From assembly GCA_030433215.1 (NCBI GenBank), contig JAUIMC010000016.1:1-64000 (forward strand): 64,000 bases of DNA, given 5' to 3'. The first letter of the stretch is position 1. Every line of letters begins with the position of its first letter. Below, one piece after another: positions 10,591-18,826 of the stretch. The position numbers were made by a program, and so were the translations under genes. The DNA comes from Alphaproteobacteria bacterium (GTDB lineage: Bacteria; Pseudomonadota; Alphaproteobacteria; Caulobacterales; Parvularculaceae). Under the pieces are notes generated by a model. The model was not told where the DNA came from and did not search any database. It saw nothing but the letters and a program-made list of their open reading frames with translations.

Positions 10591-11082
10591 ATGAGCAAAG
10601 ACATCACCATTCGAACCGATCTGAGGCCGGGCGATCTCGGCCGCATCATCACGCTGCACGGCGAAGGCTATGGCCGCGAGGAAGGCCATTTCGGCCTCGC
10701 TTTCGAGGCTTTCGTGGCGCGCACGGTCGCGGATTTCGTCATCGACAATGGCGCGAAAGGCCGGGTCTGGCTGGCCGAGCGCGGGGATCGCCTCGTCGGC
10801 TGCACGGCCATGGTCGACCGCGGCGGCAAGGGCCAGTTGCGCTGGGTACTGGTCTCGCCGGAAGCGCGCGGCGCGGGGCTCGGCAAGACGCTTGTGGATG
10901 AGGCCCTCGCCTACGCCGCTGCGCAGGGCTGGAGCGACGTGACCCTCGAAACGACGACCGGCCTGCCTGCCTCCATGGATATCTATTTGCGCCTCGGCTT
11001 CGAGGTGACCGGCGAAGAAGAAGCCAAGCTTTGGAACCCCCATGCCCAGACACTGATCCGCATGAGAAAGACGCTCTCATGA
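10591..11082 (+). CDS. GNAT family N-acetyltransferase
   Basis: 163 aa single-domain GNAT. Strand 4 and the acetyl-CoA loop are clear at about residues 88-108 (LRWVLVSPEARGAGLGKTLV, an R/Q-x2-G-x-G/A-type motif), followed by the C-terminal YLRLGFEVTGEEE. ATG 10591 follows GAGGGACTG. It is divergent from the glycosyltransferase. Its stop codon overlaps the ATG of a decayed oxidoreductase fragment. The acceptor cannot be told from sequence. Confidence 0.85.
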   Translation: MSKDITIRTDLRPGDLGRIITLHGEGYGREEGHFGLAFEAFVARTVADFVIDNGAKGRVWLAERGDRLVGCTAMVDRGGKGQLRWVLVSPEARGAGLGKTLVDEALAYAAAQGWSDVTLETTTGLPASMDIYLRLGFEVTGEEEAKLWNPHAQTLIRMRKTLS

Positions 11083-11295
11083 CCGGGGGCGCGAACTGCG
11101 CTCTCGCCGGAATCATGAGCGCGGCGGCGACCTATGCGCTGGCCCGCCGGGGCGCGCGTCACCCTTTTTCAACAGTTCGGCTTCGGCCATGACCGCGGGT
11201 CTTCGCACGGCGTCACAAGGCTTTTTCGCAGCGCCTATAAGGAATTCGATTTCCTGAAGCACGCGCGGTTTTCCGGAAACCAGGCTGACGCCTAA
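11079..11295 (+). pseudogene. Remnant of a sarcosine / N-methyl-amino-acid oxidase (FAD-dependent) gene
   Basis: Two frames joined by a shift near 11150 read like the N-terminus of monomeric sarcosine oxidase or N-methyltryptophan oxidase. Frame one (ATG 11079 to TGA 11192) gives GIMSAAATYALARRGA, the dinucleotide-binding helix region. The next frame continues RVTLFQQFGFGHDRGSSHG and VTRLFRSAY, matching the family's EQF...HxRGSSHGxTRxxRxAY pattern. It stops at 11293-11295 after only about 70 residues; the rest of the roughly 380-residue enzyme is absent. A GCGCGC tract at 11150-11157 lacks two bases relative to a continuous frame. The end overlaps the stop of the convergent gene at 11292. It cannot give a functional enzyme. 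Confidence 0.8.
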
Positions 11296-12020
11296 CCGCC
11301 TATCTTAAAGGCGAATTTGTAGGGAATGTAGATTTTCAGCGCCAAGGGGCCGGTTCGCTCCCAGCGCACAACCTGCTCAAGCCCGGAAATTGCCGTTTCC
11401 GAGGCCCCCAAAGCCTCGCTTTGCTGTTGCGCGTCCGCGCGGATCTCAGCCGTCAATTGCGTCCGGTACCGTTCGACATTGACGATGGAAAGCTGGGTGT
11501 CGCCTTTCTGCTCGGCCAGCGTGCGCCCTTCAAGCTTGAGTGCTTTAACGAAGTCTTCTATGCGCGCCGCCGCCGCTTCGAGACTGTCCCCGCTTTCTTT
11601 CACGGGCGTCTTGACGACCACGGATTGAACCGACGTATCGGATCGCCCGTATTGCGGCGTAAAACTTTCCTCATCGACGGCCTCATAGGGTTTTGGAAAG
11701 TAAAGCGTGTCGTAATCGTCTTCATATTCGACGAGCGTCGAAAGCTCTATGTCATTGCGCCGGCGCGCGGATGCGATCAGCCCCTCAAGCGTTCGCGTCA
11801 GCTCCCGCCGGCGCTGCGCCCTGTCGCGCGTGTCGCAAACGAAATCATAGGATATCAAAACGAAATCTGCGTTTCGGATCAGAGAAACCGTCGGCACGGT
11901 GTCCGAGGCGAACCGTTCCAGCCTTGAACCTGTAACGACGATTTCATCATTATATTGCGCATAGGCGGATGCGCCTGAAGCCAGGCAGACGAAGACCGCC
12001 ATTACGAAAGTCCGGATCAT
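11292..12020 (-). CDS. Exported protein of unknown function with a TonB-box-like N-terminus
   Basis: 242 aa. Signal peptide MIRTFVMAVFVCLASGASAYA, then QYNDEIVVTGSRLERF. This last stretch is the mature N-terminus usual for TonB-dependent receptors of this group, yet no plug or barrel follows. The remainder is soluble: VSLIRNADFVLISYDFVCDT, an acidic middle, a helical segment (SLEAAAARIEDFVKALKLEG) and a C-terminal YIPYKFAFKIGG. I do not recognise the family. ATG 12020 is preceded by GGAGGG at slightly long spacing. It lies 81 bp after pdhA on the same strand, where pdhB would be expected. Confidence 0.7.
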   Translation of the reverse strand: MIRTFVMAVFVCLASGASAYAQYNDEIVVTGSRLERFASDTVPTVSLIRNADFVLISYDFVCDTRDRAQRRRELTRTLEGLIASARRRNDIELSTLVEYEDDYDTLYFPKPYEAVDEESFTPQYGRSDTSVQSVVVKTPVKESGDSLEAAAARIEDFVKALKLEGRTLAEQKGDTQLSIVNVERYRTQLTAEIRADAQQQSEALGASETAISGLEQVVRWERTGPLALKIYIPYKFAFKIGG

Positions 12021-12101
12021 GCAGGAGCCCTCCCGTCCCAAGCAGGACGGGATGATCGCATCAAAGCCGGCTGCTGAAAAGCCGGGCGTCGCCCGGAAGA
12101 C

Positions 12102-13103
12102 TTACTGGGCGGGCGCGAGAATATCCGTGAAGAGCTGATCGGCGGCGGGTTCGGGGCTCTCGAGGGAGAAGTCCGCCGCGTCCTTGACGATCGCCTTGAT
12201 CTCCTTGTCGATCTCTTTGAGCTTGGCCTCGTCGGCGAAGCCGTTCTCTGACAGGCGCTGTTCGCAGCGCTTGATCGGGTCGGAGGTTTCGCGGATGTGA
12301 TCGACTTCCTCGCGGGTCCGGTATTTCGCCGGGTCCGACATGGAGTGGCCGCGATAGCGGTAGGTCTTCATTTCAAGAACGTAAGGCCCCTCGCCCTTGC
12401 GCGCATGCTCCACCGCCTGACGGCCGGCCTCGCGCACCGCGACGACGTCCATGCCGTCGACTTCCATGCCCGGAATGCCGAAAGCCGACCCGCGCCGGTA
12501 AAGATGGGTGTCGGAATGCGAGCGCTTGACGCTGGTGCCCATGGCGTACTGGTTGTTCTCGATGATGAAGATCACCGGCAGCTTCCACAGCTGCGCCATG
12601 TTCATGGCTTCGAAGACCTGGCCCTGGTTCGAGGCGCCGTCGCCGAAATAGGTAAGGCTCACCGAGTCATTCTCGCGGTAATGATTGGCGAAGCCGAGGC
12701 CGACGCCGAGCGGCACCGAGGCGCCGACAATGCCATGCCCGCCATAGAACTCCTTTTCCTTGGAGAACATGTGCATGGAGCCGCCCTTGCCCTTGGAGTA
12801 GCCGCCTTCGCGGCCGGTGAGCTCGGCCATGACGCCTTTCGGGTCCATGCCGCAGGCGAGCATGTGGCCGTGATCGCGATAACCGGTGATGGTCTGGTCG
12901 CCGTCCTTCTTCACGGCTTCCATGCCGACCACCACGGCCTCCTGGCCGATATAGAGGTGGCAGAAGCCGCCGATATGACCCATGCCGTAAAGCTGGCCCG
13001 CGCGCTCCTCAAAGCGGCGAATGAGCAGCATGTCGCGGTAATATTTAAGCAGCTCTTCCGTCGTCGCGGAAAGGTTGGTTTTGGGCGCGGCGTCGTCAGC
13101 CAT
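12102..13103 (-). CDS. pdhA: Pyruvate dehydrogenase E1 component, alpha subunit
   Basis: Alpha chain of the heterotetrameric (alpha2beta2) pyruvate dehydrogenase E1; binds thiamine diphosphate and decarboxylates pyruvate in the cytoplasmic PDH complex. 333 aa, normal length. Motifs: RDMLLIRRFEERAGQLYGMG near the start, GYRDHGHMLA, the ThDP motif FGDGASNQGQ...ENNQYAMGT, and the loop YRYRGHSMSDPAKYR. ATG 13103 (MADDAAP) is chosen over the adjacent ATG 13106. The E1 beta and E2 genes that normally follow it in alphaproteobacteria are not in this window. It follows the FtsB/DivIC-like gene on the same strand, a common neighbourhood. Confidence 0.95.
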   Translation of the reverse strand: MADDAAPKTNLSATTEELLKYYRDMLLIRRFEERAGQLYGMGHIGGFCHLYIGQEAVVVGMEAVKKDGDQTITGYRDHGHMLACGMDPKGVMAELTGREGGYSKGKGGSMHMFSKEKEFYGGHGIVGASVPLGVGLGFANHYRENDSVSLTYFGDGASNQGQVFEAMNMAQLWKLPVIFIIENNQYAMGTSVKRSHSDTHLYRRGSAFGIPGMEVDGMDVVAVREAGRQAVEHARKGEGPYVLEMKTYRYRGHSMSDPAKYRTREEVDHIRETSDPIKRCEQRLSENGFADEAKLKEIDKEIKAIVKDAADFSLESPEPAADQLFTDILAPAQ

Positions 13104-13199
13104 CAATCATATCTCCCGAATGCAGCCCCTGTCATACGCGCCACGGCCGCCGCGAACAAGCGGGCGGCGGGAATTCACGTCCTGCAGGGCGCGAAAAAC

Positions 13200-13532
13200 C
13201 TAGCGTTTTTCTTCGTTTAGGAGCCGGTCGAGCTCGCGCCGGGGGATCACCACGTCGCCTTCCCGGCTATAGCCGAGGACAGTGCGGATGCGCTCGTCGA
13301 GAATGTCCGGATCGAGGGATTTTGGATTGAGAAGGTCGGCCCGCTTTTCGAGCTCCTGCCGGCGCGCCTTGAGGGCGTCGAGCTCGGCGGTTTTCGTCTC
13401 CGCCTCGTCCTGAAGCTGGCCGAGCGCCCGGTAGCCGGTGTCGCTGGCCGTCGCGCCCCAGACGAGAATGCCCGTCAGACACATGACAAGGGCCGGAAAC
13501 GCGATGTCGAGAAGGAAGCGGATACGCAACAT
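13200..13532 (-). CDS. Septum formation initiator, FtsB/DivIC-like
   Basis: 110 aa bitopic membrane protein of the divisome. One N-terminal transmembrane segment (about 7-28), a periplasmic coiled coil (about 38-68: LQDEAETKTAELDALKARRQ), and a C-terminal DPDILDERIRTVLGYSREGD, the DivIC-family signature seen upstream of pdhA in alphaproteobacteria. ATG 13532 (MLRIRF). A full CtrA-type box, TTAA-N7-TTAA, lies 44 bp upstream at 13576-13590, consistent with cell-cycle control. Likely co-transcribed with pdhA 96 bp downstream. Confidence 0.86.
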   Translation of the reverse strand: MLRIRFLLDIAFPALVMCLTGILVWGATASDTGYRALGQLQDEAETKTAELDALKARRQELEKRADLLNPKSLDPDILDERIRTVLGYSREGDVVIPRRELDRLLNEEKR

Positions 13533-13575
13533 GGGCTCGTTCTTTTTTGTTGCGTTTTAGAAGAATCAAACTTGG

Positions 13576-13590
13576 TTAACGATTAGTTAA
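13576..13590. promoter_or_regulatory. CtrA-type binding site TTAA-N7-TTAA
   Basis: TTAA at 13576-13579, seven bases, TTAA at 13587-13590. This is the full consensus of the alphaproteobacterial cell-cycle regulator CtrA. It sits in the short gap between a GNAT gene and the FtsB/DivIC-like gene, 44 bp before the latter's ATG. Binding is inferred from sequence only. Confidence 0.6.
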
Positions 13591-13614
13591 GCCGATTCGC
13601 TTTTCCGGGCGCCG

Positions 13615-14088
13615 CTAGAGCGCCAGCGTCAGAGCCTGGTCGCAGCGCTTCTCGACCTCGGCCCGCGCTGAGGGCGCGAAGCCGTATTTCTTGTACAGGC
13701 CGAGCGCCTCTTCGAGCACATTGTTGGTCTGAAGCTCGATGCGCCTGAAGCCGAGCGCCCGCGCCTGGGCGATGGCATGGTTGAGGAGAAGCTTGCCCAT
13801 GCCCTTCCCGCGCGCGGCGGGTTTCAAATACATCTTGCGCAGCTCGACGGCGTCCGTTTCGCCCTCATCCCTGAGGGGCATCAGTCCGACCGTGCCGACG
13901 ATGTCGCCTTCCGGCGTTTCGATGACGTCAAAGATGCCGCCAGCGTAAAACCCTTCCAGATCATCGAGATCCTTGTCGGTCGTTTTCGGCGCCGGCTCGA
14001 GACCGTATTCATCGAGCACGGCGAAGATCAGGGCGCGAACCTTGACGCAGTCCGCATTGGTCGCCGGACGGATAACGGATGCGTTCAT
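13615..14088 (-). CDS. GNAT family N-acetyltransferase
   Basis: 157 aa GNAT. The acetyl-CoA-binding stretch is MYLKPAARGKGMGKLLLNHA (about 88-107), followed by ARALGFRRIELQTN and the C-terminal LYKKYGFAP. ATG 14088 (MNASVIRP) is 7 bp after the enolase stop and has a purine-rich stretch, ATGAGGAACCG, before it, so it is probably translated from the enolase transcript. Substrate unknown. Confidence 0.85.
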   Translation of the reverse strand: MNASVIRPATNADCVKVRALIFAVLDEYGLEPAPKTTDKDLDDLEGFYAGGIFDVIETPEGDIVGTVGLMPLRDEGETDAVELRKMYLKPAARGKGMGKLLLNHAIAQARALGFRRIELQTNNVLEEALGLYKKYGFAPSARAEVEKRCDQALTLAL

Positions 14089-14095
14089 CGGTTCC

Positions 14096-15445
<1,350 letters not shown>

Positions 15446-15462
15446 TCATGACCGGCCAGGTC

Positions 15463-16305
15463 CTATTGCGGACGGCCCTGGCGGGTGTCGGGCTTGGGAT
15501 CGCGCGGCGGCCGGGAGGGGCGCGTCTCCTCATACCGGCGCTGGCGCGGGGTCGACCGGCGCGGCGGCGGCGAGGACGGCTGGGTCCGGGCCGGCGGCGC
15601 CGATTGCGGGGGGCTGGACGGCGCCGGGCTCGATGCGGGCGGGGGCGTCGCCTGCCGGGGCGCGGCCCCGCTCGAGCGCGTGCGGCCCTGTGGTTGCGGA
15701 CGGGTGTCCTGATAGCGGCGCTGGCGCGGGGTCAGCCGGCGGTTCGGATTGTCGCCGGGCGTCGCCTGAGGCGGTCTTGCGCCGCCGCGGTCGGAGCGGT
15801 CCCGGTCACGGCCCCTATCCCGGCTTCCATCTCTGCTTCTGTCCCGGTCATAGCGGCGGTCGCCGTCATAGTCGCGGTCGCGATGGCGCCGGCTGCGGTC
15901 GCGATCGTAGTCGCGCCGGCGGTCGTAATCGTAGCGGCGCTTGTGACGGCGGTCGTAATCGCGATAGCCGCCCCAATAGGTGAAGTCGAAATAATAGCCG
16001 CTCGACGGGCCCCAGGCGCCGTAACGCCCGTACCACGGCCAGGACGAGCCGTAATACGTCGTGCTCGAATAGCTCGAGCTGTAGGCGTAGCTGTCATAGG
16101 CGCTTGCGAAACACTGATTGGCGGTGGCGTCGCAATCAGCGTGACAGGCGCTGTAGGCCGACGCATTGCCGGCGACATCCTCGCAATAGCGATAGCAGGC
16201 GCCCGCCTGTTCGTCGCAGGAATCGAAAGCGGATTGATATGGATAGGTGACGCAGCCGGCGAGCGCGAAAAACGCCAGCCCGAATACAGCCTTTAAAAGC
16301 TTCAT
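15463..16305 (-). CDS. Arg/Asp-rich repetitive lipoprotein of unknown function
   Basis: 280 aa. Lipoprotein signal MKLLKAVFGLAFFALAGC, with the modified Cys at 18. The first 70 residues hold seven more cysteines (SCDEQAGACYRYCEDV, ACHADCDATANQC). A Tyr/Ser/Trp-rich stretch follows (SYSSTTYYGSSWPWYG), then a long charged block of RD/RR/DY repeats (about 115-185), then a Pro/Ser/Gln-rich tail with a near repeat: TPRQRRYQDTRPQ and TPRQRRYEETRPS. I do not recognise a family. Low-complexity composition suggests a surface or envelope role. ATG 16305 is preferred over upstream starts because of the lipobox. Confidence 0.78.
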   Translation of the reverse strand: MKLLKAVFGLAFFALAGCVTYPYQSAFDSCDEQAGACYRYCEDVAGNASAYSACHADCDATANQCFASAYDSYAYSSSYSSTTYYGSSWPWYGRYGAWGPSSGYYFDFTYWGGYRDYDRRHKRRYDYDRRRDYDRDRSRRHRDRDYDGDRRYDRDRSRDGSRDRGRDRDRSDRGGARPPQATPGDNPNRRLTPRQRRYQDTRPQPQGRTRSSGAAPRQATPPPASSPAPSSPPQSAPPARTQPSSPPPRRSTPRQRRYEETRPSRPPRDPKPDTRQGRPQ

Positions 16306-16370
16306 CCCCGAGTGTCCCTTGTCTGGGCCCCTCACCCGGGAAAGAGCATAAAGACGCGGATCGCAAATGC

Positions 16371-16396
16371 AAACGCCGCCCGGAAAGGGGCGGCGC
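16371..16396 (-). terminator. Terminator-like hairpin after rpmF
   Basis: On the minus strand GCCGCCC-CTTTCC-GGGCGGC is followed by GTTTGCATTTG. It lies about 30 bp after the L32 stop codon. The T-tract is weak, so this is moderate support. Confidence 0.45.
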
Positions 16397-16422
16397 GCAA
16401 AAAACCGTGATGAAAACCGGGT

Positions 16423-16605
16423 TTAGTCTTCTTTCGGCTCGAGAACCTGACGGCCGCGATATTTGCCGGTTTTCAGGTCGATATGGTGCGGACGGCGCAG
16501 CTCGCCCGAATCCTGGTCTTCGATATAGCTCGCCTGGCCAAGCTTGTCGTGGCTGCGGCGCATGCCCCGCTTCGCAGGCGTGGTTTTTCTCTTGGGGACG
16601 GCCAT
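16423..16605 (-). CDS. rpmF: 50S ribosomal protein L32
   Basis: 60 aa component of the large ribosomal subunit. It begins [20 protein letters not shown], the standard L32 start, and ends [17 protein letters not shown]. It lacks the zinc-binding cysteines of some L32 forms, as in other alphaproteobacteria. In many of these bacteria it is near plsX; here it stands alone between the RD-rich lipoprotein and a divergent exported protein. Confidence 0.97.
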   Translation of the reverse strand: MAVPKRKTTPAKRGMRRSHDKLGQASYIEDQDSGELRRPHHIDLKTGKYRGRQVLEPKED

Positions 16606-16867
16606 GGAAACCTCTAAATCGTCAATCTCTGCCGCGTGCGGATCGGCTGGGCCTTCGGGCCCGCCCGGCGCAAACGCTGGAATGGGAAGCCCGGTCGTCT
16701 AAGCCAGGACGCAAGGCTTGGCAAGGCCATCTAGCGCCCGGACCGGGTTTTTTTCCCCAGATTAACCGGAATCCGGAGATTTGCAGGTTTTCCTCAAGGC
16801 GCTGGAAAGCCGCCCGTTCTATGATGGCTGCCGTGGTGGGTTAGTCGTCCTTGGGGGGACCGGGTCT

Positions 16868-17305
16868 TTGCGCACTTTATCAGCTATTTCGTCGGCTTTC
16901 ATCCTGACGCTCGCTTGCCCCTTCTCCGCGCAGGCCGAGGACAGGCCGGACGCTGAACGCCATGAGATCATGACCGCGCCCGCCTCCACAGGCGGCGGCG
17001 TTTTCGTGGAGCTGATCGCCGAGGATTTTTACGAATCGAGCCTCAGGCTCTCCCAGGCGCGGCGCATCGAGGCGGAAACTGCCCGGCGCTATCTGGCGCT
17101 GGACGAAGCCGGCCGGGCCCGGTTCCGGGCGGCGCGCAAACGGCAATGGCGGGAAATGAGCGAGGCGGAGCGCCAGGCGCTGAGAGACGCGAAACGGCCG
17201 CGCTTCGACAATCTCGACGAAACCCAGAAACAGACTTTCCGGCGGATCGCCGCCGAAACGCTGGGCGCCGGAGATCTTGCCGCCTTGAAGGCCAATGAAA
17301 TCTGA
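16868..17305 (+). CDS. Small exported protein of unknown function (DUF3106-like C-terminus)
   Basis: 145 aa if started at TTG 16868, which follows GGGGGGAC at 8 bp and gives a clean signal peptide (LRTLSAISSAFILTLACPFSAQA). The open frame continues upstream to an ATG at 16781, but that would put 29 residues before the signal. The C-terminal half is helical and charged with FRAARKRQWREMSEAERQAL and TQKQTFRRIAAETLG, a W-x-x-M/L-S-x-x-E-R-Q pattern recalling DUF3106/periplasmic helical proteins. No function can be assigned. The start is uncertain. Confidence 0.6.
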   Translation: MRTLSAISSAFILTLACPFSAQAEDRPDAERHEIMTAPASTGGGVFVELIAEDFYESSLRLSQARRIEAETARRYLALDEAGRARFRAARKRQWREMSEAERQALRDAKRPRFDNLDETQKQTFRRIAAETLGAGDLAALKANEI

Positions 17306-17336
17306 CCTTCGGCAGACGCGTTAAAGTCCGGCTTGT

Positions 17337-17621
17337 TTAAGCGTTGGGGCGGGCGCGATGCGTCGCGAGATATTCGCGGGCCAGCCTTTGCGCTTCAGCG
17401 ACTTCTTCCGTGGTCATTTCCTTGGCGAGCTCGGCGCGGTAGGCGCGCGCTTCGAGATTGCCCTGCATGGCCGCGAGATTGAACCATTTATGCGCATTGA
17501 TGAGATCGAACGCGCCCTCCTCGCCGCCCGTCGAAGCCTCAAGACCCAGACGGTACATTTCCATGTCGCTCAAAAACGGCTCAGCCGTATCGAGCGCTTC
17601 CACACCCATGGCGATTGTCAT
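17337..17621 (-). CDS. Sel1-repeat family small protein
   Basis: 94 aa, no signal peptide. The core LINAHKWFNLAAMQGNLEA (about 40-58) is a single Sel1-like (TPR-related) helical repeat, followed by ELAKEMTTEEVAEAQRLARE. Single-repeat versions of this size are common in alphaproteobacteria. Its partner is unknown. ATG 17621. The 5' region (17622-17760) contains only an imperfect TTAA-N7-TTAG element at 17711-17725. Confidence 0.75.
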   Translation of the reverse strand: MTIAMGVEALDTAEPFLSDMEMYRLGLEASTGGEEGAFDLINAHKWFNLAAMQGNLEARAYRAELAKEMTTEEVAEAQRLAREYLATHRARPNA

Positions 17622-17782
17622 TTTTATGCCCCTTCAATTGCACGCCCGTCCGCTTCCCTTGCGAACGGATTAACCATAGGAAGGATGAAAGGGCTGAGGC
17701 TAAAATCCCGTTAATGCGCAATTAGCGACTTGTTTACGCCTTGAAAAGGTTTCGTTAAGACCTGGATTGTTCCGTATACAAA

Positions 17783-17812
17783 CAAAAATGCCGGACAAAG
17801 CCCGGCGTTTTG
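17783..17812 (-). terminator. Rho-independent terminator after the tandem four-cysteine genes
   Basis: Minus strand: GCCGGGCTTTGTCCGGC hairpin followed by ATTTTTGTTTG, about 35 bp past the stop at 17843. Good stem and T-tract. Confidence 0.7.
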
Positions 17813-17842
17813 ACGGATGCAGCAAGAAAAACGCGTGACGCG

Positions 17843-18259
17843 CTATTCTTCCTGCGGGATTTCCTTGAGTTTTTCAAACGCGCCAAGCCCGCACCCCCCG
17901 AGGGACCGGCCAAAGCTGTCCATGACCCGGATGATGTCGCCGCGGCACATCTGGCCCGTGGCGGAGTCGTGAATATAACGTCCCTCGCGGGAAAGCCCGA
18001 TACACCGCCCGCTCAACTCATTGAGATAGACATCGCCGGACGCTTCGACGAGCATCGCATAATCATCGACGATATCCGTGTCGCGCACATTGCGCAGGGA
18101 AAGGCAGGAAACCGTTTCGCCTGTCTTTTCGTATTGCGACAACAGCTCGCGCGCCTTGTCCGCGCGCGCAAGCGCGCCGGTCGCCGCGCCCGCCGCGACA
18201 ACAATCGCCGCCAGGGCGAGGCCGGCCCGCGCCGGGGAAATGTTTTTGATCGCCTTCAT
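17843..18259 (-). CDS. Exported four-cysteine protein, paralogue of the gene at 18273
   Basis: 138 aa with an N-terminal signal or anchor (about 9-32, GLALAAIVVAAGAATGALA). The mature part shares with its upstream neighbour: L-S-x-YEKTGET-x-SCLSL, YLNELSGRC, SREGRYI, CRGDIIRV and GGCGLGAFEKLKEIPQEE. The four shared cysteines suggest two disulfides in the periplasm. No family recognised. ATG 18259 (MKAIKN); a TTG before it is not needed. It starts 13 bp after the stop of the paralogue, so the pair form a two-gene operon ending in the terminator at 17783-17812. Confidence 0.78.
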   Translation of the reverse strand: MKAIKNISPARAGLALAAIVVAAGAATGALARADKARELLSQYEKTGETVSCLSLRNVRDTDIVDDYAMLVEASGDVYLNELSGRCIGLSREGRYIHDSATGQMCRGDIIRVMDSFGRSLGGCGLGAFEKLKEIPQEE

Positions 18260-18272
18260 CAAAGCCGCGCCC

Positions 18273-18707
18273 CTAGTTCTCTTCGCCTTCTTCGCTCATC
18301 TCTTCTTCGGGGATTTCCACCAGCTTTTCGAAATCGCCGAGCCCGCAGGAGCCCGTGGTCATGCCGGTCATGTTGTCGACCACCCTGACGATCTCGCCGC
18401 GGCAAAGCTGATTGATCGAAGTCGTGTACTGAATGTAGTTGCCGGCGCGGCTGGCGCCGGAACAGCGGCCGGAAATCGTATTGAGATATTCGCCGCCGCC
18501 TCTCGTCGTGACCAGGAAATGCGAATCGTCGAGGGGATCGATCGTGTCGATCTGGGTCAGGCTGAGACAGGAGCGGGTCTCGCCGGTCTGTTCGTATTTG
18601 GACAAACGCTCCGCGGCCTTTTCCGAAAGCCCCGAATCCGTCGCCGCCGTCGCGCAGCCAGCGCCGGCGAATGCGATCAGCCCTGCAAACAACAAGTTCT
18701 TCTTCAT
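18273..18707 (-). CDS. Exported four-cysteine protein, paralogue of the gene at 17843
   Basis: 144 aa. It begins MKKNLLFAGLIAFAGAGCATA, with a possible lipobox (AGAGC) and signal peptide. The conserved stretch is SKYEQTGETRSCLSLTQID, then GEYLNTISGRCSGASRAGNY, QLCRGEIVRVVDN and GSCGLGDFEKLVEIPEEE. A very acidic tail (MSEEGEEN) follows. Only ATG 18707 gives the signal; it follows GAGGAAATT. The reading further upstream to 19067 is shadow of cysK. Tandem duplication with 17843-18259 is clear from the shared pattern. Function unknown. Confidence 0.78.
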   Translation of the reverse strand: MKKNLLFAGLIAFAGAGCATAATDSGLSEKAAERLSKYEQTGETRSCLSLTQIDTIDPLDDSHFLVTTRGGGEYLNTISGRCSGASRAGNYIQYTTSINQLCRGEIVRVVDNMTGMTTGSCGLGDFEKLVEIPEEEMSEEGEEN

Positions 18708-18826
18708 AATTTCCTCCATGCGCCCAGCCGCATATGTCGGCGCGCCAGGGCGCCGACATCGCCTGTGTTTATAAGACATTCTCACGAAAGAAGCGAAACC
18801 GCATAAATCAATTTCGCGAGAGCCTT

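Noticed and set aside
17711-17725. Second CtrA-like box TTAA-N7-TTAG
   Set aside because: One half has a mismatch and it is about 90 bp from the nearest start (17621); not strong enough to call.
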